Assembly (NCBI GenBank): GCA_028688895.1
Contig: JAQTXG010000001.1
Location: forward strand, 62,001 to 126,000
From: Candidatus Altimarinota bacterium
Lineage (GTDB): Bacteria > Patescibacteriota > Gracilibacteria > BD1-5 > UBA6164
DNA: 64,000 bases
Direction of reading: 5' to 3'
The translations under genes were made by a program, and so were the position numbers. A model generated the notes under the pieces. That model worked only from the letters and a program-made list of their open reading frames with translations, did no database searches and had not been told where the DNA came from. This document shows positions 1-8,410 of this stretch, piece after piece (the first letter of the stretch is position 1; every line of letters begins with the position of its first letter).

Positions 1-2
1 AC

Positions 3-128
3 ACAGATTTAAAAGAAAAATACGGTATTACTATGCAACACACATTTGTAGAAGTAGATGCTAACTGAAATGAAATCAAAAAATGGTCAGGTTCATTCAA
101 TGTAACAGATTTAGTAAAAGAAATATAG
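3..128 (+). CDS. Thioredoxin-fold protein, C-terminal end (partial)
   Basis: The gene enters from the left edge, so only the last 41 residues are visible; it ends at TAG. One in-frame TGA is read as glycine (D-A-N-G-N). The pattern TFVEVDANG followed by a short amphipathic end matches the last strands and helix of a thioredoxin domain. It also resembles the thioredoxin part of the next gene (TFVQVDNDG). It lies in the same direction just upstream of a CcdA-Msr fusion, so a role in thiol redox delivery is likely. The family call is inferred from a short fragment. Confidence 0.6.
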
Positions 129-172
129 GAAAATTTTCATAAATACACTATATAATAGAAAATAATTATAAC

Positions 173-359
173 TTTCTCCCTTTTACACTGCGTCCAGTCT
201 TTAGCTGGAAAGGGAGTACCCGTAGGGGGAGGGATTAGAACCAAAGTACAAAATACTCATAAATATGTCTTATTTCTTAATTCTCAATATTTTAAATATT
301 GAGAGGAATAAACAAAAACAAATAAATATATAAAATACCTTTAATTTTGTTTATTCCTC
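173..359. repeat. Intergenic palindromes between thioredoxin and msr genes
   Basis: This spacer holds a G/C-rich piece with GGGAG and GGGGGAGGG blocks (about 176-236), which resembles other short repeats in the window. It is followed by the palindrome CTCAATATT-TTA-AATATTGAG. A larger inverted repeat pairs 303-317 (GAGGAATAAACAAAA) with 345-359 and ends about 22 bases before the msr start. The last could be a terminator for the upstream gene or a leader structure. No ORF is seen here. Confidence 0.5.
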
Positions 360-381
360 TTTATAATTAAACTATATAACC

Positions 382-2427
382 ATGATACTACTTATAATCT
401 CATTTTTTGCTTGAGTACTTACTATCTTAGCACCATGTGTATTACCACTTTTACCGATAATACTAGCAGGTAGCCTAGAAGATAACAACAAAAAATGACC
501 ATATATAATAATAGCCTCACTAGCTATTTCTATGATACTTTTTTCTATATTACTCAAAACAACCACTCTGTTTATAACTGTATCACCCCGTTTTTGGGCT
601 ATGTTTTCAGGATGAATTATTATTTGATTATGAATAATTACACTATTTCCAGATTTATGGAGCAAAATATCTACAAAACTAGGTTTTGAAAACAAATCAT
701 CTGAAGCACTACAAAAATCTACACAAACACAGTGATACAAAAAAAATATTCTTACTGGATTTGCACTTTGACCTGTATTTACAAGCTGTAGCCCTACTTA
801 CGCTTTGATACTAGCCATTATTTTACCAGCTTGATTTGCTTTTGGACTCATAAACTTGATTATGTATGCTATATGACTATCTGTTATGCTTCTTCTAATA
901 GCTATTTTTTGACAGAGAATTGTTTCAAAATTGAAAATAGTAGCAAATCCAAAATGATACTTCAAAAAGATCTTAGCTATTATATTTATCATCATCTGAC
1001 TAGCTATATTTACTGGAACAGATAAAAAAATAGAAACTTACTTGATTTCAAATGGATATTTCATAGACTTAAATGAGTTTGAAAATGGTTTGATTAAAAA
1101 TATTGATTTAGAAAAAAAAGATACAGATTTAAAAACTAACAACAAGATTATGGAAAATACAAATTTGAAAAATGCATATTTTGCCTGAGGATGTTTTTGG
1201 TGTATGGAGTGAATATTTGAAGCTCAACCATGAGTAAAAGAAGCCATTTCTTGATATGCAGGTTGAACAGAATCAGATGCCAATTACGACATAGTTTCCA
1301 CATGAAAAACTCAGCATAGAGAAGCAGTAAAAGTAGTCTATGACCCTAGTATTATATCATACGAAAAACTAGTAGAATTGTATTGGTCTCAAATAGATCC
1401 AACAGATCCAAACTGACAATTCGCAGATAAATGATATCAATACACAACTGCAATTATTTATGAAAACGAAGTGGAAAAACAATTGGCAGAAAAATCAAAA
1501 CAAGCACTAAGAGACTCAAAGAGGTTTGATAAAGATATAGCTACTCAAATTGTAGCATTTACTTCTTTTTATCCAGCAGAAGAATATCATCAAGATTACT
1601 ACAAAAAATCTGCATTTAGATACAATCTATACAAAAAATGATCTGGTAGAGAAGATTTTATAGAAAAATACAACAAAATTCCAGAAACAGATAATTTTCC
1701 TAGTTACTACAAAGCATATTCAGCCGAAAATCTAAAAAATGCTACTGGAAATATATTATTATTTTTTCATGCAGAATGGTGTAGTACATGTAAAGAGTTT
1801 GACAGACAGATAAAAGAGCTTTGAGATGTACAAAACATAACTATTTTGGTGGTAGATTATGACAATTCTACAGAACTAAAACAAAAATACTCAGTTCTAA
1901 GTCAATCTACTTTTGTACAAGTAGATAATGACTGAAATATGTACAAGAGATTTTTAGGTAAAACAGATATAAAAGATATATTTAACAATCTAGTGCCATA
2001 TGTAGATATTTTAAAAAAGAAATTAACCCCACTTCAATACAAAGTGACTCAAGAATCTGGCACAGAAAAACCGTTTGACAACGAATACTGGGACAATCAC
2101 GAAGCAGGTATTTATGTAGATATAATTGATGGTACTCCACTTTTTTCATCTACAGACAAATTTGACTCTGGTACTGGTTGGCCTAGTTTCACAAAACCTA
2201 TAGACCAAAATATGCTAGATGAAGAACAAGACAACACACTTTTTTCAACTAGAACAGAAATCAGAAGCAAAAATGCAGACTCACATCTATGACATGTATT
2301 TGATGACTGACCAGCAGATAAATGAGGTCTTAGATATTGTATAAACAGTGCTGCATTGAAATTTATACCATTAGCAGAAATGGAAGAGAAGTGATATGAG
2401 AAATATTTGGGATTGTTTGAAAAATAG
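382..2427 (+). CDS. CcdA-MsrA-thioredoxin-MsrB fusion, methionine sulfoxide reductase
   Basis: One 681-residue frame when TGA is glycine. Residues 1 to about 220 form a CcdA/DsbD-like membrane part with the [10 protein letters not shown] motif and a second Cys in TSCSPTYA. MsrA follows from about 265, with catalytic C271 in GGCFWC. A thioredoxin domain has C467-S-T-C470. MsrB runs from about 555 to the end, with GHVFDDGP and catalytic C653 in [10 protein letters not shown]. The layout recalls Neisseria PilB (Trx-MsrA-MsrB) but adds the electron-passing membrane domain. The protein probably carries reducing power across the membrane to repair oxidised methionine in exported proteins. The start is the first ATG, with no Shine-Dalgarno sequence. 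It is the clearest proof of the glycine reading of TGA. Confidence 0.93.
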
Positions 2428-2433
2428 CATTTT

Positions 2434-2462
2434 AAAACATAGATAATTTATCTATGTTTTTT
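2434..2462 (+). terminator. Hairpin terminator after msr fusion
   Basis: An AAAACATAGATA stem pairs with TATCTATGTTTT across a short AT loop and is followed by a T run, 6 bases after the TAG stop. Confidence 0.8.
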
Positions 2463-2557
2463 AGTTACAAAATATAATTTTTTTGCAATGAAAAACAAAA
2501 ACTTGCAAATAAAAATAAAGTATATAATTATATATGGATATATAAAAATACAAAATT

Positions 2558-2696
2558 ATGGAAACTAAATTAGCAATTTTTGAGCAAAAGGAATTAGGAA
2601 AGTATGAGATAGTGAAAATGAGACTGGTATTTTTCAATAGTTGAAATTATTAAACAATCATTTATAACAAGAGATAAATTTACAGTATTACACTAA
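2558..2696 (+). pseudogene. Remnant of a BRO-N / antirepressor-like gene
   Basis: An ATG opens METKLAIFEQKEL, typical of the start of phage BRO-N or RhuM-like proteins. About 60 bases later another frame gives WYFSIVEIIKQS, the conserved core of the same domain. At least one frameshift separates the two parts, and the frame ends at TAA after about 45 residues. It looks like a decayed mobile-element gene; 54170-55186 holds an intact RhuM-like relative. The assignment rests on two short motifs. Confidence 0.45.
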
Positions 2697-2706
2697 TCCA
2701 AAACAA

Positions 2707-2734
2707 AAACTGCCCCGGAGGGGCAGTTTTTTTT
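2707..2734 (-). terminator. GC-rich hairpin terminator for the 2759-3088 gene
   Basis: AAACTGCCCC-GGAG-GGGCAGTTTT with A and T runs on both sides. It lies 25 bases beyond the minus-strand TAA stop. The G/C-rich stem is typical of terminators beside the TGA-free genes of this window. Confidence 0.85.
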
Positions 2735-2758
2735 ACGCAATCAAATGCGTTCTCCTTT

Positions 2759-3088
2759 TTAATCCAATTTCGTCTCCTTGAAAGCATTAAGTGCTGCTTT
2801 AAGTTTTACAATAATTAATGCTGTCTTATTCTCTACAGCATCTACTTTTTCACTAGCCATTTCAGCAACTAAATTTACGAAATCAGCACTGAAATCCACA
2901 GTTGTATTACCAATTCCTTTTAGTAAAATCTCCAATAAATCCCTTAATTTAATATCGATATACTGAGTTTTATCTGAACTTATTCCTTTAAATATGATTC
3001 TAACACCATCTTTAATAGCAATCAGTTCATCTACATTTTGAAAATTACCATTTAATGAAAATAGTATTTTTTCATCTTGTTCTGCCAT
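2759..3088 (-). CDS. Unknown 109-residue acidic protein, TGA-free class
   Basis: No family recognised. The protein is mixed alpha/beta, without signal peptide or membrane helix. It starts MAEQDEKILFSLNG and ends in a helical stretch rich in Ala, Val and Lys. A strong GGAG ribosome-binding site precedes the ATG, glycine is always GGN, and the stop is TAA. It is divergent from the phosphatase-kinase operon, and two palindromic operators lie in the shared 221-base gap, so co-regulation is likely. The minus strand has a TTGACT / TATATT promoter near 3149-3122. Confidence 0.75.
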   Translation of the reverse strand: MAEQDEKILFSLNGNFQNVDELIAIKDGVRIIFKGISSDKTQYIDIKLRDLLEILLKGIGNTTVDFSADFVNLVAEMASEKVDAVENKTALIIVKLKAALNAFKETKLD

Positions 3089-3200
3089 ATCCTTTCTCCA
3101 AAGTGTTTTAAAGACTCATAAAATATAAAACTATTTACATAAAAGTCAATACTAAAAATATTGGCTTATATAAAATCAAAAATAAGAAAATGTTAAAAAA

Positions 3201-3274
3201 TAGTGTAGTATTAACACTAAAATCTTTTGACAAAGAAAAAAATAAAAATACAATTATAGTGTTCAAAAGACACT
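3201..3274 (+). promoter_or_regulatory. Promoter with two AGTGT-N7-ACACT operators
   Basis: The -35 box is TTGACA (3227-3232) and the -10 box TACAAT (3249-3254) with a 16-base spacer. Perfect palindromes flank it: TAGTGT-N7-ACACTA at 3201-3219 just upstream, and AGTGT-N7-ACACT at 3258-3274 over the likely start site. The string ATCTTTTGACAAA recurs before pncA (about 14084) and nadE (about 16499), and both promoters carry the same palindrome. The placement suggests repression by a dimeric regulator. The NrtR-like protein at 33556-34209 is the obvious candidate, by inference. Confidence 0.75.
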
Positions 3275-3309
3275 GTTCTTTAACATAAACCGAACTTAGG
3301 AGAATAGAA

Positions 3310-4182
3310 ATGAAAGATACATTTGAAATAGCGTTTGGCTCTATAGTTGGAACCGATCACACGAAAGTATTTAAAAATAATCAGGATGCATACGCATATA
3401 AGCAAGGAAGCAATTATATTGTAGCTTGCGTAGCAGACGGTTGTAGTGCAGGTATTTTTAGCGAATTTGGAGCTAGGTTTGCAGTCAATTTTTTTGTGAA
3501 TTCTGTGAGTAATATCTTGCAGTCACTTTCAGATAAAGAACTTGATTGTCTAGCCGAAAAAGAATATGTTTCATTTCCATTTTTCGATAAAATACGCCTA
3601 GATATGCTATCTTCGATTCGAGTTTTGGCTAATTCTATGGGCAATGATTTGAACAAAATCATCAGTGATTTTTTTTTATTTACATTAGTTGCAGTACTTA
3701 TCACTCCTTTTGGAACAGATATTGTATCCATAGGTGACGGTTACGCAGCCATAAACGGTGAAGAGTTTGATATAGATATTCCTGTCAGTCAGGACTCTAG
3801 TCTAATGAACGCTCCACCATATATGGTTTACAACCTAGTCCACTCAAAACTATATGAAAAAGAAAACAAATCACTAAATTTTCGCTTAATAAAAGGTGTA
3901 AAAACAACACAACTAGATTCACTATTAATTGCTACTGACGGAGTATCAAAATGGAGTGAAATACAAGACTTAAACATTCCAGCAAAGTCAGAATTAGTAG
4001 GTCCATTATCTCAGTTTTGGACTGATGATAAGTATTTTTCAAACCAAGATTTGCTCAGGCGAAAATTATTTTTGATGAACAATCCAAAAATAAGACTAGA
4101 CCGAGAAAACGATTGTATACAAAAATACTCAGGTTTACTAAACGACGACACCACAATTATAGCAATTCGCAGGAAAACATAG
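3310..4182 (+). CDS. PP2C-family protein phosphatase (YegK/TerY-P triad type)
   Basis: 290 residues with the metal-binding motifs of PP2C phosphatases in order: NQDAYA (D26), VADGCSAG (D43, G44), IGDGYA (D143), ATDGVSKW (D210) and NDDTT (D279, D280). It should remove phosphate from Ser/Thr residues using two Mn/Mg ions. It is the first gene of a run with a kinase, a nicotinamidase-like fusion and a VWA protein. That matches the phosphatase of the YegK-YegI-YegL / TerY-P group, which probably reverses the kinase. The start is fixed by TAGGAG 9 bases upstream. Glycine is always GGN and the stop is TAG, unlike host-dialect neighbours. Two palindromic operators precede it. Confidence 0.9.
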   Translation: MKDTFEIAFGSIVGTDHTKVFKNNQDAYAYKQGSNYIVACVADGCSAGIFSEFGARFAVNFFVNSVSNILQSLSDKELDCLAEKEYVSFPFFDKIRLDMLSSIRVLANSMGNDLNKIISDFFLFTLVAVLITPFGTDIVSIGDGYAAINGEEFDIDIPVSQDSSLMNAPPYMVYNLVHSKLYEKENKSLNFRLIKGVKTTQLDSLLIATDGVSKWSEIQDLNIPAKSELVGPLSQFWTDDKYFSNQDLLRRKLFLMNNPKIRLDRENDCIQKYSGLLNDDTTIIAIRRKT

Positions 4183-4256
4183 AAAACTCTATCCTGAATA
4201 CTTTCTATTATTTAAGGAAGGGACTACAGAATTTTTTTAAGCCTCCCTCTAGAGGT

Positions 4257-4290
4257 ATTTATGCCCGAAGGGAGGTATCCTGTGGACAAG
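4257..4290 (+). repeat. 34-bp repeat, inverted copy at 8253-8286
   Basis: ATTTATGCCCG, one variable base, then AGGGAGGTATCCTGTGGAC plus AAG. The reverse complement recurs at 8253-8286 with one mismatch, so the pair brackets the kinase and nicotinamidase-like genes. Upstream, GCCTCCCTC can fold back on GGGAGG to form a hairpin in the phosphatase-kinase spacer. The downstream leader (4285-4320) is also similar to the leader of the VWA gene. Confidence 0.7.
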
Positions 4291-4320
4291 TGAGAGTTTA
4301 AAAAATATGGAGAAAAAATC

Positions 4321-6189
4321 ATGTTAGTAAAAATAAACAACATTGCTGTAAATATTGATCCTACAAAATCAATAGGCAAGGGAGGTGAAGCTGATATTTA
4401 CAATTTGGGTTCCGGTAAAGCATTGAAATTATTCAAAACCGTTGACCATCCAGATGTAAAAGGTTCACCATTAGAAGAACTATCGGCAAAAAATCGTTTG
4501 AAAGAACATCAAAGCAAATTACCTAGTTTTCCTACAGGATTACCTGCAAATGTCATTACTCCAATTGATTTAGCATATGACAAAACAGGGAAAAAGATAG
4601 TAGGATATACTATGAATCTGGTTGATAATGCTTCTGTTTTGTATTCATTCTCACAAAGAATGTTTAGACAAGGCATTTCAAACAACGAGATTACTCAGAT
4701 TTTCCTGAAACTTTTTTCTACTGTAAATACATTGCATAAAAATGGTATTGTAATAGGTGATTTCAATGATTTGAATGTCCTTGTAAATGGACAAAATCCA
4801 TATATTATCGATTCTGACAGTTTCCAATTTGGACATTTTTTGGCCCGTAGTTTCACTCAAGATTTTACTGATCCATTAAATGCAAATCCAAATTCTACTG
4901 CAGTTGAACTTATAAAACCATTCAATCATTTTTCTGATTGGTATGCTTTTGCAGTACTATTATTTCAAAGTTATTTATTCGTAAAACCTTATGGAGGTAG
5001 TTACAAACCAAAAGACCAAAACAATCGAGTCTCACATACAAAAAGGCCGTTAGAAAGAATCACTGTTTTTGATGATGAAGTGAAATATCCAGTCAAACAA
5101 GCTTTGCATTATTCTCATTTGAGTCCTGATTTATTGGATTATTTTTACCAGATTTTCAAATCTGATTTGAGAGAAGTATTTGATAAAAAAATGCTTGAAA
5201 ACATAGAATGGAAAACATGTAAAAAATGCGGTTTGGAGCATGCAACATATGCGTGTCCTAGCTGTGTAGGAATAGTTCCAGGACATGTTGTACAGACTAT
5301 TGTGATAAAAGGCAACTTGAAAGCAAGCAAAGTATTTAATACAAAAGGATTTATAGTTTATTCAAAAGTCGAATCAGGTGTTTTGAAATATATCTATCAC
5401 TCAAATGGTGCATATTATCGTGAAAACGGTGAAAAAATCATTGATGGAGAAATAGACAATCAGATCAGATTTAGGATAAATTCTAGAAATACTTTGTTGT
5501 CCAAAAAAGGTATTTTAGTCACTATCAAAAATACTCAAATCATCGATAAGGTAGCAGTTGGTAGCTGTGGAATATTACCAGTATTTGATTCAAACTCTTT
5601 AAACAGATTTTGGATTTCGGCTGAAAATATCTACAAACAAGGTACATTAGGACCGGAACCAATTGGTAAAATACTTTCAAAACAAACTGTGTTTTGGGTA
5701 GGTGAAAAACTAGGATTTGGATTTTATAGAGCAGGTGATTTAAATGTTGGTTTTATCTTTGATACTTCCAAACACGCAATTCTCGACTCCATAGATTTCC
5801 CAATAATCCCAGGAAAACTCCTAGATGTGACTTGTTATATATCTGATAAACTGATTTGGTTTTTCGCAAGCTTCATGCAAAACGGAAACAAAACTAACAG
5901 ATGCATAGTCTATGACAAACAAGGCAAAATACAAGCGACAAAAGAAGAAATATCTAGCGTCGACTCTTGGCTTACTTCCATTCGTGGTAAAACAGTTTAC
6001 GGAGATTTTTTGATGTCTGCAACAGACAGTGGTATAGTCCAACTTAAAGTTGAAAACTCACAAATCATCGTAAAAAATTCCTACCCAGATACTGCCTCCT
6101 ACGTAGATGATGAAAGTATTATTCATCTCTCAAATGAGGGAATTTATGTAGTAGACTACAAAGAAATAACATTGTTGCAATTACATTAA
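4321..6189 (+). CDS. Ser/Thr kinase with zinc ribbon and beta-rich tail (YegI-like)
   Basis: 622 residues. The kinase fold covers about 1-290: glycine loop GKGGEA (19-24), lysine K36, catalytic GDFNDLN (D147, N152) and DSDSFQ (D163) in place of DFG, as in the YegI/TerY-P kinase family. A four-cysteine zinc ribbon follows (C300-x2-C303, C312-x2-C315). The remaining 300 residues are beta-rich and propeller-like, with no family recognised. It probably phosphorylates partners in the operon, opposed by the PP2C upstream. GGAGAAAAAATC precedes the ATG. There is no in-frame TGA in 622 codons, and the stop is TAA. The target is unknown. Confidence 0.88.
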   Translation: MLVKINNIAVNIDPTKSIGKGGEADIYNLGSGKALKLFKTVDHPDVKGSPLEELSAKNRLKEHQSKLPSFPTGLPANVITPIDLAYDKTGKKIVGYTMNLVDNASVLYSFSQRMFRQGISNNEITQIFLKLFSTVNTLHKNGIVIGDFNDLNVLVNGQNPYIIDSDSFQFGHFLARSFTQDFTDPLNANPNSTAVELIKPFNHFSDWYAFAVLLFQSYLFVKPYGGSYKPKDQNNRVSHTKRPLERITVFDDEVKYPVKQALHYSHLSPDLLDYFYQIFKSDLREVFDKKMLENIEWKTCKKCGLEHATYACPSCVGIVPGHVVQTIVIKGNLKASKVFNTKGFIVYSKVESGVLKYIYHSNGAYYRENGEKIIDGEIDNQIRFRINSRNTLLSKKGILVTIKNTQIIDKVAVGSCGILPVFDSNSLNRFWISAENIYKQGTLGPEPIGKILSKQTVFWVGEKLGFGFYRAGDLNVGFIFDTSKHAILDSIDFPIIPGKLLDVTCYISDKLIWFFASFMQNGNKTNRCIVYDKQGKIQATKEEISSVDSWLTSIRGKTVYGDFLMSATDSGIVQLKVENSQIIVKNSYPDTASYVDDESIIHLSNEGIYVVDYKEITLLQLH

Positions 6190-6229
6190 TCAACAGTATT
6201 AAATAATTCTTATTAAAAAGATGGGGGTT

Positions 6230-6334
6230 TTAGGGGGGAGGACTGAGATGAGCCGCATGTAGAAACATCAAAACATGCCAGTTGGAACTTCTCCCCCCTA
6301 ACAGTTTTGCCATACTTTTGCTGTCAAAAGTATG
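6230..6334. repeat. Stacked inverted repeats in the kinase to nicotinamidase-like spacer
   Basis: TTAGGGGGGAG (6230-6240) pairs perfectly with CTCCCCCCTAA (6291-6301), enclosing a smaller CATGT/ACATG stem. Next comes CATACTTTTG-CTGT-CAAAAGTATG (6311-6334), a perfect 10-bp hairpin without a T run. The rest of the 259-base spacer is an A/C-rich, T-poor leader ending in AGGTGA before the next ATG. It could be an mRNA processing or attenuation site or a short mobile repeat. Confidence 0.6.
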
Positions 6335-6448
6335 AAAGAACCATACCACACTACAAACTAAAAATCACAACAACCCAAAAATCTTAACACAAACTTATTA
6401 ACAAAAACAACTTTAAATTAATCAAAAATCCAAAACAGGTGAAATAAA

Positions 6449-8179
6449 ATGAAACCAAACAACTACAAAAACGCATTCTTAAATTCACAAAAACAAAGCG
6501 TATCTGGCTTGTGTGGGCGGATTATCCGAGGCGTACAGGACAAAGACTTCCTGTCACTGACCGATGATCCAAACCGCAAACTGGTTATGCTGATGGGACC
6601 TGACGGACTACAATCCATCTTGGGTAAAAACGGCCTTGAATCATTGGTACAAATCGGCTACGAAGCTGACTACATCAATCACAAAGTCAATGTTGAAAAC
6701 AACAAATTCAAACTGATTGTCTTCAAAGAAGGTGCTCAAGCCAGGATTGCCACTTGGGACAATGTCATAGACATTGCGTCAAGTGTATACCCAAGCATTG
6801 CACTGAAATTGCAAGCTCAAAAAAATGGTTTGAAACAATCAAGTTTTTCAGAAATCGAGTCTCAATCAGGCTTCAAGTTCAGTGAAGTAGACAAAGTCGG
6901 TGTTTCTGATTCACGATTTATGAATTTGGAACGTTTAGAAAAATCTATTGGAACTCTATCTGAAGTCAGAGCTTTTTTGTACTTTAGTGTTTATCTGAAA
7001 GAATTATTTTCTGGAGACGGCTATACTTATAGCTTCGACGGCAAAAAAGGACTTCAAGAATACATAGTTCCAAATATGTCAATCTCAGATCTGGACTCAT
7101 CAATAGTCATCGATCTGGAAATCAAATTACCACAACAAAACAAGGTGAATATCATGTCAAAAAAACAATTGAACATCCCAGCAATTTACGATGAATCAAA
7201 AGTTGATCAAATCCGTAGAATTGCATACAACGATATTGCTCAAAAAGCCAGACAGTGGGCAAAAGATAATGCTATCAAACCAGCAGCCAGCGACAAAGTA
7301 AAAGTTGCTGTGTTGGGTATTGATATGCAAAACACATTTTGCACTCCTGGTGGTGAACTTTTTGTACAAGGCGCAGTAGAAGACTCCAAACGGTTCGTAG
7401 AGTTTATCTACCGCAACATGAACTACATCTCTAAACTGGCAATGACATTGGACACACATACTGCCGAACAAATCTTTCATGAAGAATTTTTTGTGAACGA
7501 TGACGGCGAACACCCAGCTCCAATGACTATGATCTCTATCAAAGACATCGAAGATGGTATCTGGAAAGTGTGTCCCAGTGTAGCTGCAAACATCGCAAAT
7601 GGCAATTACATCGCTGTACAAAACCATGTTATGCACTATGTCAAAGAACTGAAATCAAAAGGTCGTTATGACTTGTTGATTTGGCCATATCACGCTATTT
7701 TGGGTGGTGTTGGTCACGCTTTGGTTCCAGCTATCGAAGAAGCTTGCTTTTTCTATGACCGTGCTAGAAACAACCAAACCAAGTTTGAAGTAAAAGGTGG
7801 AAATCCTTTGACTGAAAACTATTCAGTGTTTGGTGCTGAAGTCTTGACCACAAGCGGTGGCAAACCTATTGCACAAAAAAACACCAGTTTTATCAAATTG
7901 CTTTTGGACTATGATTATGTAGTCATCGGTGGTCAAGCAAAAAGTCACTGTGTGGCTTGGACTATCGAAGATTTACTGACTGAAATCCAAGCAAGAGACC
8001 CTAAACTGGCAAAAAAAGTTTACTTATTGGAGGATTGTACATCTCCAGTTGTAGTTCCAGGTATAGTTGATTATACCGATGAAGCAAACGAAGCATTCAA
8101 AAAATTTGAAAAAGCAGGTATGCACATCGTAAAATCTACTGATGCAATCGAAAACTGGCCAGGAATTATCCTGGACTAA
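6449..8179 (+). CDS. Unknown domain fused to nicotinamidase/isochorismatase-like hydrolase
   Basis: 576 residues. The N-terminal part (1 to about 228) has no family I recognise, but its paralogue is the free-standing protein at 12584-13234. The C-terminal part (about 280-576) is an isochorismatase-fold cysteine hydrolase: D292 in GIDMQNTFC, a TLDTH metal-site motif, YHAILGG, and catalytic C501 in QAKSHCVAWTIEDL. It probably cleaves nicotinamide or a related amide, but is larger and divergent from pncA at 14354. AGGTGA sets the start. A second GGTG and ATG at about 7143-7156 lies at the domain junction, as if two genes fused. Glycine is always GGN and the stop is TAA. It sits between the kinase and VWA genes. 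Confidence 0.82.
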   Translation: MKPNNYKNAFLNSQKQSVSGLCGRIIRGVQDKDFLSLTDDPNRKLVMLMGPDGLQSILGKNGLESLVQIGYEADYINHKVNVENNKFKLIVFKEGAQARIATWDNVIDIASSVYPSIALKLQAQKNGLKQSSFSEIESQSGFKFSEVDKVGVSDSRFMNLERLEKSIGTLSEVRAFLYFSVYLKELFSGDGYTYSFDGKKGLQEYIVPNMSISDLDSSIVIDLEIKLPQQNKVNIMSKKQLNIPAIYDESKVDQIRRIAYNDIAQKARQWAKDNAIKPAASDKVKVAVLGIDMQNTFCTPGGELFVQGAVEDSKRFVEFIYRNMNYISKLAMTLDTHTAEQIFHEEFFVNDDGEHPAPMTMISIKDIEDGIWKVCPSVAANIANGNYIAVQNHVMHYVKELKSKGRYDLLIWPYHAILGGVGHALVPAIEEACFFYDRARNNQTKFEVKGGNPLTENYSVFGAEVLTTSGGKPIAQKNTSFIKLLLDYDYVVIGGQAKSHCVAWTIEDLLTEIQARDPKLAKKVYLLEDCTSPVVVPGIVDYTDEANEAFKKFEKAGMHIVKSTDAIENWPGIILD

Positions 8180-8252
8180 AACTTTATTTTTTTGCATTAC
8201 TATAAGTGTAAAAAATACGTTAAATAATCCACCCTTGTAAAATTACCAATCC

Positions 8253-8400
8253 TTGTCCACAGGATACCTCCCTACGGGCATAAATTCCTTCCATTAAGTC
8301 TAATGAAGGAGGCTACAATCAATTTAATGTAGCCTCTTTCCAGCTTTAGCGGGATAGAATTTATCCGAAGGGACAAGAGAGAGGTTAAAAAATCAATTAG
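8253..8400. repeat. Inverted copy of the 34-bp repeat plus further palindromes
   Basis: 8253-8286 is the reverse complement of 4257-4290 with one mismatch. It is followed by AAGGAGGCTACA / TGTAGCCTCTTT pairing (about 8305-8340) and GAATTTATCCGAAGGGACAAG (split as GAATTTATCC and GAAGGGACAAG). The last is a partial direct copy that leads into the VWA gene's ribosome-binding site. A weak operator-like AGTGT-N7-ACGTT lies upstream near 8205. Confidence 0.65.
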
Positions 8401-8410
8401 GAGAAATATC

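Noticed and set aside
372-740. Minus-strand 122-residue frame [13 protein letters not shown]
   Set aside because: It lies opposite the CcdA part of the msr fusion, which carries conserved motifs on the plus strand when TGA is glycine.
8205-8221. AGTGT-N7-ACGTT as a further operator
   Set aside because: The right arm mismatches at two of five positions and it lies in the 3' end region of the 6449 gene, far from a promoter.
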